The notes under the pieces were generated by a model that saw nothing but the letters and a program-made list of their open reading frames with translations, did not search any database and was not told where the DNA came from. A DNA stretch of 64,000 bases from Duganella levis. Lineage in GTDB: Bacteria; Pseudomonadota; Gammaproteobacteria; Burkholderiales; Burkholderiaceae_D. The stretch covers positions 62,001 through 126,000 of the forward strand of contig NZ_WWCT01000019.1 of the NCBI RefSeq assembly GCF_009857605.1. The letters are read 5' to 3'. Made by a program: the position numbers and the translations under genes. Position 1 is the first letter of the stretch; every line of letters begins with the position of its first letter. This document shows, piece after piece, positions 26,110-36,000 of this stretch.

Positions 26110-27747
26110 TTAGCGCACCAGCGCCATCTGGCGTTTGACTGGACGCGGCGCCGGGCGGGCTGCTGGCTTGCTGGCGGCCGGTGCCGAATACTGTGCATCC
26201 CCATTCAGCTTGAAGCGCGCCACCAGCGTGGCCAGCATCGCCGCCTGCTCCTGCATGCTGCCGGCCGCTGCTGCCGCCTGCTCCACCAGCGCGGCATTCT
26301 GCTGCGTCACCGAATCCATCTCCGTGATCGCCATGTTGACGTGGCCAATGCCCGTGCTCTGCTCACTCGACGCATCGGTAATCGCCGACATGATCTGCGT
26401 TACCCGCGACACGCTGGTCACCACCTGGTCCATCGTGGTCCCCGCCTCCGCCACCAGCGCGCTGCCGGCGCCGATACTGTCCACCGACGCGTTGATCAGT
26501 TCCTTGATTTCCTTGGCCGCCGCCGCCGACCGCTGCGCCAGGTTGCGCACCTCGGACGCCACCACCGCAAAGCCACGGCCCTGCTCACCCGCGCGCGCCG
26601 CTTCCACCGCCGCATTCAAGGCCAGGATGTTGGTCTGGAAGGCGATCCCGTCAATCACGCTGATGATGTCGACAATCCGGCGCGACGAGTCATTGATGGT
26701 ATCCATGGTCTGCACCACCTGCGACACCACCCTGCCGCCGCGCTCGGCCACTTCCGAGGCCGACTGCACCAGCTTGTTGGCCTGCACCGCGTTGTCGGCG
26801 TTCTGGGTGACGGTCGAAGTCAATTCTTCCATCGACGCGGCCGTCTCTTCCAGCGAGCTGGCCTGCGATTCGGTGCGCGCCGACAAGTCCATATTGCCGG
26901 ACGCGATTTCGCTGGAGGCGGTGGCGATGGTGTCGGCGCTGCGGCGGATTTCGCCGATGGTCTCGGCCAAACGCTGCTGCATTACCTTGACGGAATACAG
27001 GATGCTGCTGTTGTCAGCCTCATGCACCTTGACCACCACGCTGAGATCGCCATCGGCAATCTGCTGCGTCACCTCGCCAACATACTCCGGCGCGCCGCCG
27101 ATGGTGTGGCGCAGGCTCTTGTTGACCAGGCTGACAATCACCCACAGCACCGCACACACCGCCAGCAGCCAGCCGGCCGATTTCAGCAGCGAGGCCTGGA
27201 AGGCGGCGTCGATATCATCCATGTAGACACCGGTGGTCAGATCCCAGTTCCACGGCCCGTAATGCACCACGCGGCTCATCTTCGGCACCGGCTCGGCCGA
27301 GCCCGGACGCGACCAGTAGTAATTGACGAAGCCGCCGCCTTCCGGCTGTGCGCCGGCCGCCGCGATGGCGCGATAGACGTAGGTGCCTTTCGGATCTTTC
27401 AGATCGACCAGGTCCTTGTTATTGTTTTCCGGCTTGATGGGGTGCATCAGAGACATGGTGCCGCTGCTGATGGTGAAGTAGCCATCCTTGGCGTAGCGCA
27501 GGTTTTTGATGGTGTCCATCGCCTGCTTCTGCGCGTCTTCTTTGCTGAGCGTGCCAGCAGCGGCCTTGTCGCCGAACTGCTTGACGATATTGAGCGCCAT
27601 GTCGTCGACATTGCGCAGGTCGCTGCTGCGTTCCTCGATCCGCACGTTGCGGGTTTGAATGGTTTCAAACAGGAAGATCGCGGTGATGCACAGCAGACTG
27701 CAGACCAGCGGTACCCACAATTTCTGCTGAAAGGACAACTTGTTCAT
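26110..27747 (-). CDS. Methyl-accepting chemotaxis protein with single Cache domain
   Basis: A 545-residue membrane receptor. It has a first transmembrane helix (about residues 11-30), a periplasmic sCache-type sensor (LRYAKDGYFTISSGTMSLMH and WSRPGSAEPVPKMSRVVHYG, then WNWDLTTGVYMDDI), a second helix near 190-212, a HAMP linker, and a signalling domain. The signalling domain has the conserved hairpin tip (IDGIAFQTNILALNAAVEAA, then RAGEQGRGFAVVASEVRNLA). The C-terminus ends in an Ala/Pro-rich basic tail (RPAPRPVKRQMALVR) with no NWETF-type CheR tether. Sensors of this type often detect small organic acids; the ligand here is unknown. Confidence 0.94.
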   Translation of the reverse strand: MNKLSFQQKLWVPLVCSLLCITAIFLFETIQTRNVRIEERSSDLRNVDDMALNIVKQFGDKAAAGTLSKEDAQKQAMDTIKNLRYAKDGYFTISSGTMSLMHPIKPENNNKDLVDLKDPKGTYVYRAIAAAGAQPEGGGFVNYYWSRPGSAEPVPKMSRVVHYGPWNWDLTTGVYMDDIDAAFQASLLKSAGWLLAVCAVLWVIVSLVNKSLRHTIGGAPEYVGEVTQQIADGDLSVVVKVHEADNSSILYSVKVMQQRLAETIGEIRRSADTIATASSEIASGNMDLSARTESQASSLEETAASMEELTSTVTQNADNAVQANKLVQSASEVAERGGRVVSQVVQTMDTINDSSRRIVDIISVIDGIAFQTNILALNAAVEAARAGEQGRGFAVVASEVRNLAQRSAAAAKEIKELINASVDSIGAGSALVAEAGTTMDQVVTSVSRVTQIMSAITDASSEQSTGIGHVNMAITEMDSVTQQNAALVEQAAAAAGSMQEQAAMLATLVARFKLNGDAQYSAPAASKPAARPAPRPVKRQMALVR

Positions 27748-27845
27748 GGGGAGTGTCTCCTATTGTCTTATGGAAACTAGAATACCCCCAAAGCTCCTTG
27801 CAGCGTGCAACAAATTTAATTCTTGTGGTTTATCCGCAAATACAA

Positions 27846-27874
27846 CCGGACTCGGCTTTTGGCGCCGAGCCCGG
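27846..27874 (-). terminator. Probable terminator of the DUF4148 gene
   Basis: A hairpin with an 11-base stem containing one mismatch and a seven-base loop lies just past the stop of the minus-strand DUF4148 gene, followed on that strand by a loose T-rich stretch. It is a weaker terminator than the one at 57.8 kb. Confidence 0.5.
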
Positions 27875-27882
27875 CTTGTTAA

Positions 27883-28170
27883 CTAGTGGGCAGTGTTGCC
27901 TTGTGCGGCTGGCTTGGCGGCCAGTTGCGCTTTCACTGCAGCGCTTTTGGCGCGCGGCGCCATGTAGGCGACGTCCTGATAGGCTTCATTGGTATCCAGC
28001 AGACCGGCCTTGCGGGCAGCCAGGGTCTCGGCTTTGACCTGGGCGCGGGTCAGCGTGCTTTTGCCGCCATTGAGGAAGGTCTGGTCGAAGCTGGCTTCAT
28101 TGGTGTCGGCGGCGAAGGTGCTGCCGGCGGCCAGCAGGGCAACGGCAGCGAAGAGGGCTTTGGTGTTCAT
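27883..28170 (-). CDS. DUF4148-family small secreted protein
   Basis: A 95-residue protein with a signal peptide (MNTKALFAAVALLAAGSTFA) and the DUF4148 pattern (LTRAQVKAETLAARKAGLLD). These small periplasmic proteins are abundant in Burkholderiales; their function is not established. AGGAG precedes ATG 28170 at good spacing. It appears monocistronic. Confidence 0.88.
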   Translation of the reverse strand: MNTKALFAAVALLAAGSTFAADTNEASFDQTFLNGGKSTLTRAQVKAETLAARKAGLLDTNEAYQDVAYMAPRAKSAAVKAQLAAKPAAQGNTAH

Positions 28171-28351
28171 GGTGATGCTCCTGAAAGGAAGGTCGATGGA
28201 GTCATCTTAGTATTAAAAATTCCGATTAAAAAGCGCGATTATCTGCTTGGAATGATTCGTTTATCCAATCTATCCCTGCCACTAGAAATGTGTCCGCAAG
28301 CAACAAAAATGTGTCAGAATGGTGGCTTAATATTAACAATCGTTCATCCAT

Positions 28352-29959
28352 ATGAAATCGCTCCTGTCGACCACGCTTTTGGCCCTGTGTGCGTGCGAGG
28401 TCCACGCCACGGCATTGCCGAAAATCGACGGCGCGGGGCTGCTGGAACAAATCACCACGCTCGCTTCGGATGAATTCGAAGGCCGCGCACCCGGCACCCA
28501 GGGCGAAACCCTGACCATCGACTATTTGCAGCAGCAGTTCAAGCAGCTCGGCCTGGAGCCGGGCAATGCGGACGGCACCTATCTGCAAACCGTGCCGCTG
28601 GTCGGCATCTCCAGCCACCCGACGCTGAGCTACACCGGCAAGGACGGCAAGCCGATCCAGTTGCGCTTCGGCGACGACTACATCGCCTGGACCGCGCGCG
28701 CCGACAAGCAGCTGGACGTGGCCAATTCCGAGCTGGTGTTTGTCGGCTACGGCATCCAGGCGCCGGAATTCAAATGGGACGACTACAAGGGCGCGGACCT
28801 GAAGGGCAAGACGCTGATCATGCTGATCAACGACCCGCCGATCCCCGATCCCAGGCATCCCAAGCTGCTCGACCCGGCCATGTTCGGCGGCAATGCACTG
28901 ACCTGGTATGGCCGCTGGAACTACAAGTTCGAGATGGCGGCCAGGCAGGGCGCGGCGGCGGCGCTGATCGTGCACGACAACAAGACCGCCGGCTACCCGT
29001 ATGAATTCGTCGTCAATAGCTGGGGCCGCGAAAACTTCGCGCTGAAGAGCAAGACGCCGGATGCCGGCTACCCGGCCATTCCGGGCTGGCTGCAACACGA
29101 GCGCGCGGGCGAGCTGTTCAAGGCGGCCGGGCTGGACTTCCAGCAGCTCAAGGACCAGGCGCAGTCGCGCGGCTTCAAGCCGGTGCCGTTGGGCATCAAG
29201 ATCAACCTGTCAACGCTGAATGCCACGCGCGACGTCACCTCGCACAACGTGGTGGCGCGCATCACCGGTTCCGATCCGCTGCTGAAGAATGAAGTGGTGA
29301 TCTACAGCGCGCACTGGGACCACTTCGGCATCGACGAAAGCCTGCCCGGACCGCGTACCCAGCAAATCTTCCACGGCGCGGTGGACAACGCCAGCGGCGT
29401 GGCGGCGCTGCTGCAAATTGCGCGCGCCTACAAAGCGCTGCCGACGGCGCCCAAGCGCACCATCCTGTTCGTGGCGACCACGGCGCAAGAACGCGGACTG
29501 CTGGGCGCGCAATACTATGTGCGCCATCCGCTGGTCCCGATCGGCAAGACCATCCTCAACATCAACATCGACGGCCTGAACATGTGGGGCCGCACCCGCG
29601 ATGTCGAGCTGAGCGGCATGGGCAAATCGACGGCGGACGATCTGGTGGCGGCGGCTGCGGCCAGGCAGGGCCGCGTGGTCAAGCCCGACAGCAACATCAG
29701 CTACGGCAGCTACTATCGTGGCGACCAGTTGGAATTCGCGCGCGCCGGCGTGCCGACCATCTACCTGCGCAGCAGCGCCAGCAAGCTGTTGAACTACACC
29801 GCGCACCAGTTCCACACCGTGCACGACACCGTGCAGCCAAACTGGAACATGAGCGGCGCAGTGGACGACATCACCCTGCTGTTCCAGGCCGGCTACCAGG
29901 CCGCGCAAGGCAAAGACCAGCCCAAGTGGAAAGACGGCGCCGAGTTCCAGCGCCGTTAA
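28352..29959 (+). CDS. Secreted M28-family metallopeptidase
   Basis: A 535-residue zinc aminopeptidase-like protein. The N-terminus is a signal peptide (MKSLLSTTLLALCACEVHA), possibly a lipoprotein type. A PA domain insert is likely around residues 130-240. The M28 zinc centre is visible as SAHWDHFGID (near 319), VDNASGVAALL (near 343) and ATTAQERGLLGAQYY (near 379). In the last motif most M28 enzymes have Glu-Glu, the first being the general base; here it is Gln379-Glu380. Downstream HQFHTVHDTV supplies the last His ligand. A hairpin repeat follows the stop. Confidence 0.9.
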   Translation: MKSLLSTTLLALCACEVHATALPKIDGAGLLEQITTLASDEFEGRAPGTQGETLTIDYLQQQFKQLGLEPGNADGTYLQTVPLVGISSHPTLSYTGKDGKPIQLRFGDDYIAWTARADKQLDVANSELVFVGYGIQAPEFKWDDYKGADLKGKTLIMLINDPPIPDPRHPKLLDPAMFGGNALTWYGRWNYKFEMAARQGAAAALIVHDNKTAGYPYEFVVNSWGRENFALKSKTPDAGYPAIPGWLQHERAGELFKAAGLDFQQLKDQAQSRGFKPVPLGIKINLSTLNATRDVTSHNVVARITGSDPLLKNEVVIYSAHWDHFGIDESLPGPRTQQIFHGAVDNASGVAALLQIARAYKALPTAPKRTILFVATTAQERGLLGAQYYVRHPLVPIGKTILNINIDGLNMWGRTRDVELSGMGKSTADDLVAAAAARQGRVVKPDSNISYGSYYRGDQLEFARAGVPTIYLRSSASKLLNYTAHQFHTVHDTVQPNWNMSGAVDDITLLFQAGYQAAQGKDQPKWKDGAEFQRR

Positions 29960-29971
29960 TCCGGCGTCAAA

Positions 29972-30033
29972 TTCGGGGTCAGGTCCGGCATTTGGACACG
30001 AACTCATGTCCAAGTGCCGGACCTGACCCCGGA
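29972..30033. repeat. 62-nt palindromic repeat, copy 2
   Basis: Same structure as the copy at 26045-26106, with only a few differences (left arm TTCGGGG..., CATTT for CACTT, loop CGAACTCA). Again it lies in a convergent gap, between the M28 peptidase and thioredoxin-like genes, and is followed by TTTTT on the plus strand, so it can terminate the peptidase transcript. Confidence 0.88.
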
Positions 30034-30036
30034 TTT

Positions 30037-31356
30037 TTAAAGGGCGGCGGCGAGGGTGGCCGTGTGGGGACCGGCGGGGATGCTGGCCAGTTTCGGCGCC
30101 AGCTTGTGTAGCTGGCTGAGGTTGCGCTGCTGGTGGGCGTCGGCGCCGGCCGCGCGCACGTCGGCCAGCAGGCCTTGCGCGGCTTGTTCGATGCGGGCGC
30201 TGTCTTGCGGCGCCAGGTCGATCAGGCTGTTCAGATAGGTCACGCCCCATTGCAGCCGCGTTGCTGCGCCTACCGATGCCTGCCACGCTTTGCCATACCA
30301 GTCCAGCATGCCCGCGACGTCGTTGCGGCGCTTGGCGCTGGCCGCCAGACTCAACATGAAGTAATACGGTGAATGCGAACGCGGCAATTCCGCCAGCAGC
30401 ACTTGCTCGGCCTGCGCCGGCAAGCCGGCATCGTTCAACGCACTCACTGCGGTGTTGACCAGCGTGTGACGTTCGTAGGGGTCGGTCGATTCGGCCAGGG
30501 CTTCTTCCACCCGTTCAAGGATCTGCTCCTGCAAGCCCTGCGTCGGCGCCAGCAGGCGCGCCAAGCGCATTTGCAGGCGCACCGCCATCAACCGGTCCGG
30601 TGCGTTGAGCCAGAAGTCGTCGGCCCATTGCGCCGCTACGCTGCCCAACGCGGCCGCCAGTTCTTCCCGCCGGCTGGCGATCTTGATCAGATTCAGGCCG
30701 CTGTTGTTGAAGATGTCCATGTTGGAACGCGCCAGCCGTGCATCGGCCAGCACCGTCAGCAGGAAAGCCGCGTCGACGCTGCCGGCCGCCAGTTGCGCGT
30801 GCAGTTGCAAGCGCACCGCCGCATCCGGATTGGTACTGGCTGTTGCCAGTGCGGCCAGGGTCGGCGCCAGTGCGCGCGTACCCAGCAGTTTGCCTTCGTC
30901 GGTGTCCCACGAATAGTGGCTCAGCAGCGACCACTCGTCGGCACTCAGTGGACGCAATGCGCTCAACGCCGCGTCCAGCGCCGCCGCTGCCGATGAGCCG
31001 GCCGCATGCACGGCCAGCGCGGCGTCGAAGGCGGTCACGAACAGTTCGCCATCAAGTTCGCACGGCAGGCGCGTGATTTCGTCGCCGTCCGGCGCATACA
31101 GCACCAGCGTCGGATAGCTGCGCAGCTGATACTGCGCGGCCAGCGTCTGCGCGCCGGCGCTGTCGCCATTGAGGTGATAGCACAGCACGCCAGCAGCGCG
31201 CGAGGCGAACTCAGTCCGCGCAAAGATATCGGATTTAACCCGGTTGCACGGCGGGCACCACACGGCGCCCCAGTACAGGAACAACGGGCGTTGCTGCGCC
31301 TTGGCCAGCGCAAAAGCGGCGTCGAGGCCGCTGTTCAGCCACTCCAACGTCGCCAT
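30037..31356 (-). CDS. Thioredoxin-fold protein with helical C-terminal extension
   Basis: A 439-residue protein, apparently cytoplasmic (no leader). The first 110 residues form a thioredoxin fold with a WCPPC active site (YWGAVWCPPCNRVKSDIF) and the cis-Pro region (LRSYPTLVLYAPDG). The remaining 320 residues are alpha-helical and Ala/Leu-rich, reminiscent of TPR-like repeats (RHTLVNTAVSALNDAGLPAQ, YYFMLSLAASAKRRNDVAGM). It lies five bases downstream of folE and is surely co-transcribed. The function is not known; a thiol-disulfide or chaperone role for a specific partner is likely. Confidence 0.82.
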   Translation of the reverse strand: MATLEWLNSGLDAAFALAKAQQRPLFLYWGAVWCPPCNRVKSDIFARTEFASRAAGVLCYHLNGDSAGAQTLAAQYQLRSYPTLVLYAPDGDEITRLPCELDGELFVTAFDAALAVHAAGSSAAAALDAALSALRPLSADEWSLLSHYSWDTDEGKLLGTRALAPTLAALATASTNPDAAVRLQLHAQLAAGSVDAAFLLTVLADARLARSNMDIFNNSGLNLIKIASRREELAAALGSVAAQWADDFWLNAPDRLMAVRLQMRLARLLAPTQGLQEQILERVEEALAESTDPYERHTLVNTAVSALNDAGLPAQAEQVLLAELPRSHSPYYFMLSLAASAKRRNDVAGMLDWYGKAWQASVGAATRLQWGVTYLNSLIDLAPQDSARIEQAAQGLLADVRAAGADAHQQRNLSQLHKLAPKLASIPAGPHTATLAAAL

Positions 31357-31361
31357 CGCGC

Positions 31362-31922
31362 TCAGTCCCGCGCCAGCGCCAGGAATTCAGTGCGCATCGC
31401 CAGGTTGGGCTGCAATTCGCCCAGCATGGCCGAGGTCACCGTTTCTTCGCCCGGCGTGCGGATGCCGCGGCTTTCCATGCACAGGTGACGGCATTTGACG
31501 ATCACGCCCACCGCCTTCGGCTCCAGCACTTCCAGCAGCGCGTTGGCGATTTGCATGGTCATGCGTTCCTGCACTTGCAGGCGCTTGGCGAAGCAGTCGA
31601 CCAGCCGGGTCAGCTTGGACAGGCCGACGATCTTGCCGTTCGGGATGTAGCCAATGGTGGCCTTGCCGAAGAACGGCGCCAGGTGGTGCTCGCAGTGGCT
31701 GTACACCGGAATGTTGCGCACGATGATGAATTCGTTGTACTGCTCGGCGCCGTCTTCAAACGCCTTCAGCAGCGTGACCGGGTCCTGGCCGTAGCCCGAG
31801 GTCCAGTGTTTCCACGCCTTGGTCACGCGGGCCGGGGTTTCCAGCAGGCCAGGACGATCAGGGTCTTCGCCAATGCTGGCAATCAGGCGGCGCCAGTCGT
31901 TTTCCGTAAATTCTTGAGACAT
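31362..31922 (-). CDS. folE: GTP cyclohydrolase I
   Basis: FolE converts GTP to 7,8-dihydroneopterin triphosphate, the first step of folate/tetrahydropterin synthesis. The 186-residue product has the zinc and active-site motifs (YSHCEHHLAPFFGKATIGYI, then KIVGLSKLTRLVDCFAKRLQ, VQERMTMQIANAL, and CRHLCMESRGIRTPGEETVT). The catalytic and zinc-binding Cys/His residues are all present. Length is typical of the short bacterial form. It is the first gene of a two-gene unit with the thioredoxin-like gene. Confidence 0.96.
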   Translation of the reverse strand: MSQEFTENDWRRLIASIGEDPDRPGLLETPARVTKAWKHWTSGYGQDPVTLLKAFEDGAEQYNEFIIVRNIPVYSHCEHHLAPFFGKATIGYIPNGKIVGLSKLTRLVDCFAKRLQVQERMTMQIANALLEVLEPKAVGVIVKCRHLCMESRGIRTPGEETVTSAMLGELQPNLAMRTEFLALARD

Positions 31923-31976
31923 GATGAAACACCTTTTTTCTAAATTGCCCGACAGTATACAGAAAATGGCCGGGCC

Positions 31977-32792
31977 TTACCGGGGCCGGTGGGCGTCGAT
32001 CAGGCGCGCGGCGATTGAGACCTTGACCGGCAGATCCGGCCAGTCGTCGCCCGCGCCGAACCAGCGCGCCTCGGCGATTTCGCTTTGGTCGACGCGGATC
32101 TCGCCGTCCAGGTAGTCGGCCGTGTAGGCAATCATCAGCGAATGCGGGAACGGCCACGACTGGCTGCCGAAGTATTGCAGGTTGTGGACCTTGAGGCCGA
32201 CTTCCTCGAACACTTCGCGGTGGATGGCTTCCTCGACCGACTCGCCGGCCTCGACGAAGCCGGCCAGCGCCGTGTAGCGTTTGTAGGGCGAGTTGGTGTG
32301 CATCGCCAGCAGCACCTGGTCGCCCTTGCGCACCAGCACCATCATGGCCGGCGAGATGCGCGGATAGGCGCTGTGGCCGCAGTGTGGACACTTGTAGCAG
32401 CGCTCGCCCGCCAGCAGCTGCATCGGGGTCGCGCAGACGCCGCAGTAGCGATGGGTGCGGGCCCACTCCACCAGCTGGAAGGCGCGCCCGGCCAGGCCGA
32501 GGAAGCCGTCGTCCAGCACGCCGAACAGCGAGCGCAGGCCGTGGTAGCCGAACTCCGCGCCCGGCAGCAGCGGCTCGTCCAGCCATGCCGCCTGGTAATA
32601 ACGGCCTTCCCACACGCCCAGCGGATGGATGCGTTCCGGCGCCAGCGGCAGCCCGGCCAGCTCATCCGCCGCCGGCAAGCCCATGATGTTGTTGCGCAAA
32701 AGCAACTCACCACGGTGGAAGACAAAGGTCACAGGCTGGTCGTGTTGTTGCGGCCGGATAACAGGCTGAAATGTGGCGGGAGTTTGCAGCAT
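31977..32792 (-). CDS. nudC: NAD(+) diphosphatase / NAD-decapping hydrolase NudC
   Basis: NudC hydrolyses NAD(H) and removes NAD caps from RNA. The 271-residue product has the central zinc ribbon (YCGVCATPMQLLAGERCYKC with PHCGHSAYPRISPAMM), the Nudix box (GFVEAGESVEEAIHREVFEE followed by VG), and the NudC-specific SQSWPFPHSLM motif. The N-terminal domain is the usual divergent NUDIX-like part. It is divergent from the giant repeat-protein gene across a 208-base gap. Confidence 0.96.
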   Translation of the reverse strand: MLQTPATFQPVIRPQQHDQPVTFVFHRGELLLRNNIMGLPAADELAGLPLAPERIHPLGVWEGRYYQAAWLDEPLLPGAEFGYHGLRSLFGVLDDGFLGLAGRAFQLVEWARTHRYCGVCATPMQLLAGERCYKCPHCGHSAYPRISPAMMVLVRKGDQVLLAMHTNSPYKRYTALAGFVEAGESVEEAIHREVFEEVGLKVHNLQYFGSQSWPFPHSLMIAYTADYLDGEIRVDQSEIAEARWFGAGDDWPDLPVKVSIAARLIDAHRPR

Positions 32793-32951
32793 GGCAGGGA
32801 GAATAAAGGTTTAATGCGAAACAGCATCTTACAGTGTTTCCTGATTAGTTATTTTGCACGCCGAAATTTATGACCGCGCGATGACAAGATGAGCGCTAAG
32901 TCATTGTTTTCAGACCAAGAATTGACGCCTAATACGGTCTTTTTTCCCGGT

Positions 32952-32979
32952 TTGAACCATATTGACGGTAAGATATATT
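32952..32979 (+). promoter_or_regulatory. Tentative promoter of the giant repeat-protein gene
   Basis: TTGAAC (32952-32957) and TATATT (32974-32979) are separated by 16 bases. The predicted start falls near 32986, leaving a short leader with GGGAG (32986-32990) before ATG 33001. The leader would be unusually short, so an upstream promoter in this 208-base gap is also possible. Confidence 0.35.
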
Positions 32980-33000
32980 TCCCGTGGGAGATTATCAGAC

Positions 33001-36000
33001 ATGTCATTCAACTTATCCGACCTTACTACCGACCAACTCAAGGCACTGCAATCGGCACAGATTGCTTCGCTGACGACGGCCGAAGCCGCGACGCTCAGCA
33101 CCTTGCAGATGACGTTGCTCAGCACGGCCCAGCTCAGCTGGCTCGGCACCGCGCAGCTGCGCGCGCTGACGACGGCCACCTTGCATGCCATGGGTACGCA
33201 ACAGTTGAATAGTCTGTCGACGCGACAAGTGTCCGCCCTCACCACGGCGCAGTTTGCCACGCTGAGCGACGACCAGCTGAGCGCCGGTCTCAGCACCGTC
33301 CAGTTCAGTACGCTCACCACGGCGCAGCTGGCCAGCTTGAACCAGGCCCAGGTGGCGTTGATCGAAACCCAGGACCTGGCCGCGCTGAAGACCGCGCAAC
33401 TGGTCGCGCTCAGCACCGCCCAGCTGCGCGCGCTCGGCAGCGACCAGCTGCAAGCGCTCACCACGGCGCAGACGGCATCGCTGAAGACCCAGCAGATCGT
33501 CGCGCTGGCCAGCAACCAGGTCGCCAGCCTGACCACCCGCGAGATGGCCGCACTGACCACGCTGCAACTGAATGCGCTGGACGCGGTCCAGCTGAGCGCC
33601 CTCGGCGACAGCCAGCTGGCCGCGCTCAGCACGGCGCAGGCCGCCGGCCTGTCGACCTCGCAGATCGGCCGCCTCGGCACCGAACAGCTGGCCGCCCTGG
33701 GCAGCAGCGGCCTGGCCGCGCTGAAAACCCAGCAGATCGCCGCCCTGACCACCACCCAGTTCGCCGCCCTCAGCACCGACCAGATCGTCGCGCTGACCAC
33801 CGCGCAAATCCAGTCGCTGACCACGCAGCAACTGAGCCTGTTGTCGAGCACGCAGCTGGGCGCGCTGAGTTCGCAAGACCTGGCCGCACTGAAGACCCAG
33901 CAACTGGCCGCGCTCGGTACCGGCATCACCGCCATGCTGGGCACCAGCCAGATCGCCGCGCTGAGCACCGCGCAGATCGCCGCCCTGCCGACCGCGCAAC
34001 TGCGCGCCTTCAGCACCGACCAGATCGTGGCGCTGCGCAGCGCGCAAGTGGCCGCCCTGACCACGCAACAAGTGCAGGCGCTGAGCACCACCCAGCTGGC
34101 CGCGCTGGAAACCGTCGACCTGGCAGCAATGGGCACGGCGCAAGTCAACGCCTTCGGCACGGCCCAGGTCAGCGCGCTGACCGCCGCCCAGATTGCGGCC
34201 CTGCGCACGGTCCAGGCCAATGCGCTCAGCTCGCAACAACTGGCCGTGCTGTCGACCGAGCAGTTGGGCGCGCTGGAAACGGCCGACCTGGCCGCGCTGC
34301 GCACCAGCCAGCTCGGCGGCCTCAGCACCGAACAGATCGCCGCCCTGCGCACCGACCAGATCGCCGCGCTGGCGACCCTGCAAATCGCCGCGCTCAGCAC
34401 CCGCCAACTGGCGGCGCTGGACGACGCCCAGATCGTCAGCCTGACCACGGCGCAAGCCGCCGCCCTGACTTCGGTGCAAATCGCCGCACTGAGCACCGCC
34501 CAGCTGGCCGCGCTGGAAACCCGCGACCTGGCCGCCTTTAAAAACGCCCAGGTCGCCGCACTGACCAGCACCCAGCTGGGTGCGCTCGACGCCGGCCATT
34601 TCGGCAGCTTTAGTTCGCTGCAAATCTCCGCCCTGACCACGCAGCAGGTGTCCACGCTGGGCAGCGCGCAATTGGTGTCGCTGCAATCGGCGGCGCTGGC
34701 CGGCCTGCAAACGCGGCAAGCCGTGGCGCTGTCCATCGACAACATCCAGGCCCTGGGCACCGGCCAGATCGCCGCCCTCAGCACCGCGGTCGTCAACGCC
34801 TTCACCACCGCCCAGATCGCGGCAATGTCGACCGACCAGATTGTTGCGCTGAGCACGCTGCAAAGCATGGCGCTGGCCACCCGCCAGATCGCCGCGCTGA
34901 CCGACGACCAGCTGAACGCGCTGCAAACCCAGGACCTGGCCGCCTTCAAGACCCAGCAGATCGCCGCCCTCGGCACCAACCAGATCGCCGCGCTGGACAG
35001 CGTGCACCTGATCGCCCTCGGTTCGCAGCAAGTGGCGGCACTGGGCACGACCCAGGTGGCAGCGCTCGGCAGCGACCAGGTGGCCGTGCTGGAAACCCGC
35101 GACCTCGCCGCGCTCAGCTCGCGCCAGGCAGCCGCGCTGAGCAACGACGCCGTGGCGGCGCTGACCACCACCCAGGTGTCGGCCCTGACCTCGACCGTGC
35201 TGAACGGCCTGACCACCGCCCAGTTCGGCGCGCTGGGCACCGACCAGATCGTCGCGCTGACCACGCAGCAAGCCACGCAACTGGCCACGCGCCAGATCGC
35301 CGCGCTGTCCAGCGAACAGCTGGTGGCGCTGGAAACCCGCGACTTCGCCGCCCTCAAGACGGTGCAGATCGCCGCCCTGACGCCCGACCAGATCAGCAAG
35401 CTGACGCTGGACCAGATCGTCGCGCTGACCACCGCCCAGGCCAACGCGCTGAGCGGCGTGCAGCTGAACGCCCTCACCACCGCCCAGCTGGCCGCGATGG
35501 AAACCCAGGACTTTGCCGCACTGCGCACCAGCCAGCTGCTGGGCCTGGGCACCAACAGCATCGCCATCCTGTCGCCGAACCAGGTGGCGGCGCTGAAGAC
35601 CGAACAAGTCAGCCAGCTGACCTCGGACCAGATCCGCGTGCTCAGCAGCGTCCAGATCGGCGCCCTGACCACGCAACAAATGGGCGCCCTCAGCCCGCTG
35701 CAGATCAGCTACCTGCTGGCCAGCCAGCTGGCCGTGCTGACCAATGCCGACTGGGCCGCGCTGAAGAGCCAGCAGCTCAACGCCCTCAGCACCGAACAAC
35801 TGGCTGCCGTCACCACCAGCCAGATCGTCGCGCTGACCACCGCGCAAGCCAGCCAGATCGCCGCCAGCCAGCTGAACGCGCTGTCGTCCACCCAGCTGAA
35901 CGCGCTGGAAACGCAGGACCTGAACGCCCTCACCTCGGCCCAGATCGCCGCGCTCAGCACCGCCACCGTGGTGGCGCTGGACCTGCCCCACATGGCCGCC

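Noticed and set aside
26065..27780. 571-codon plus-strand frame opposite the chemotaxis receptor
   Set aside because: Shadow of the receptor gene; His/Arg-rich with no recognisable features.
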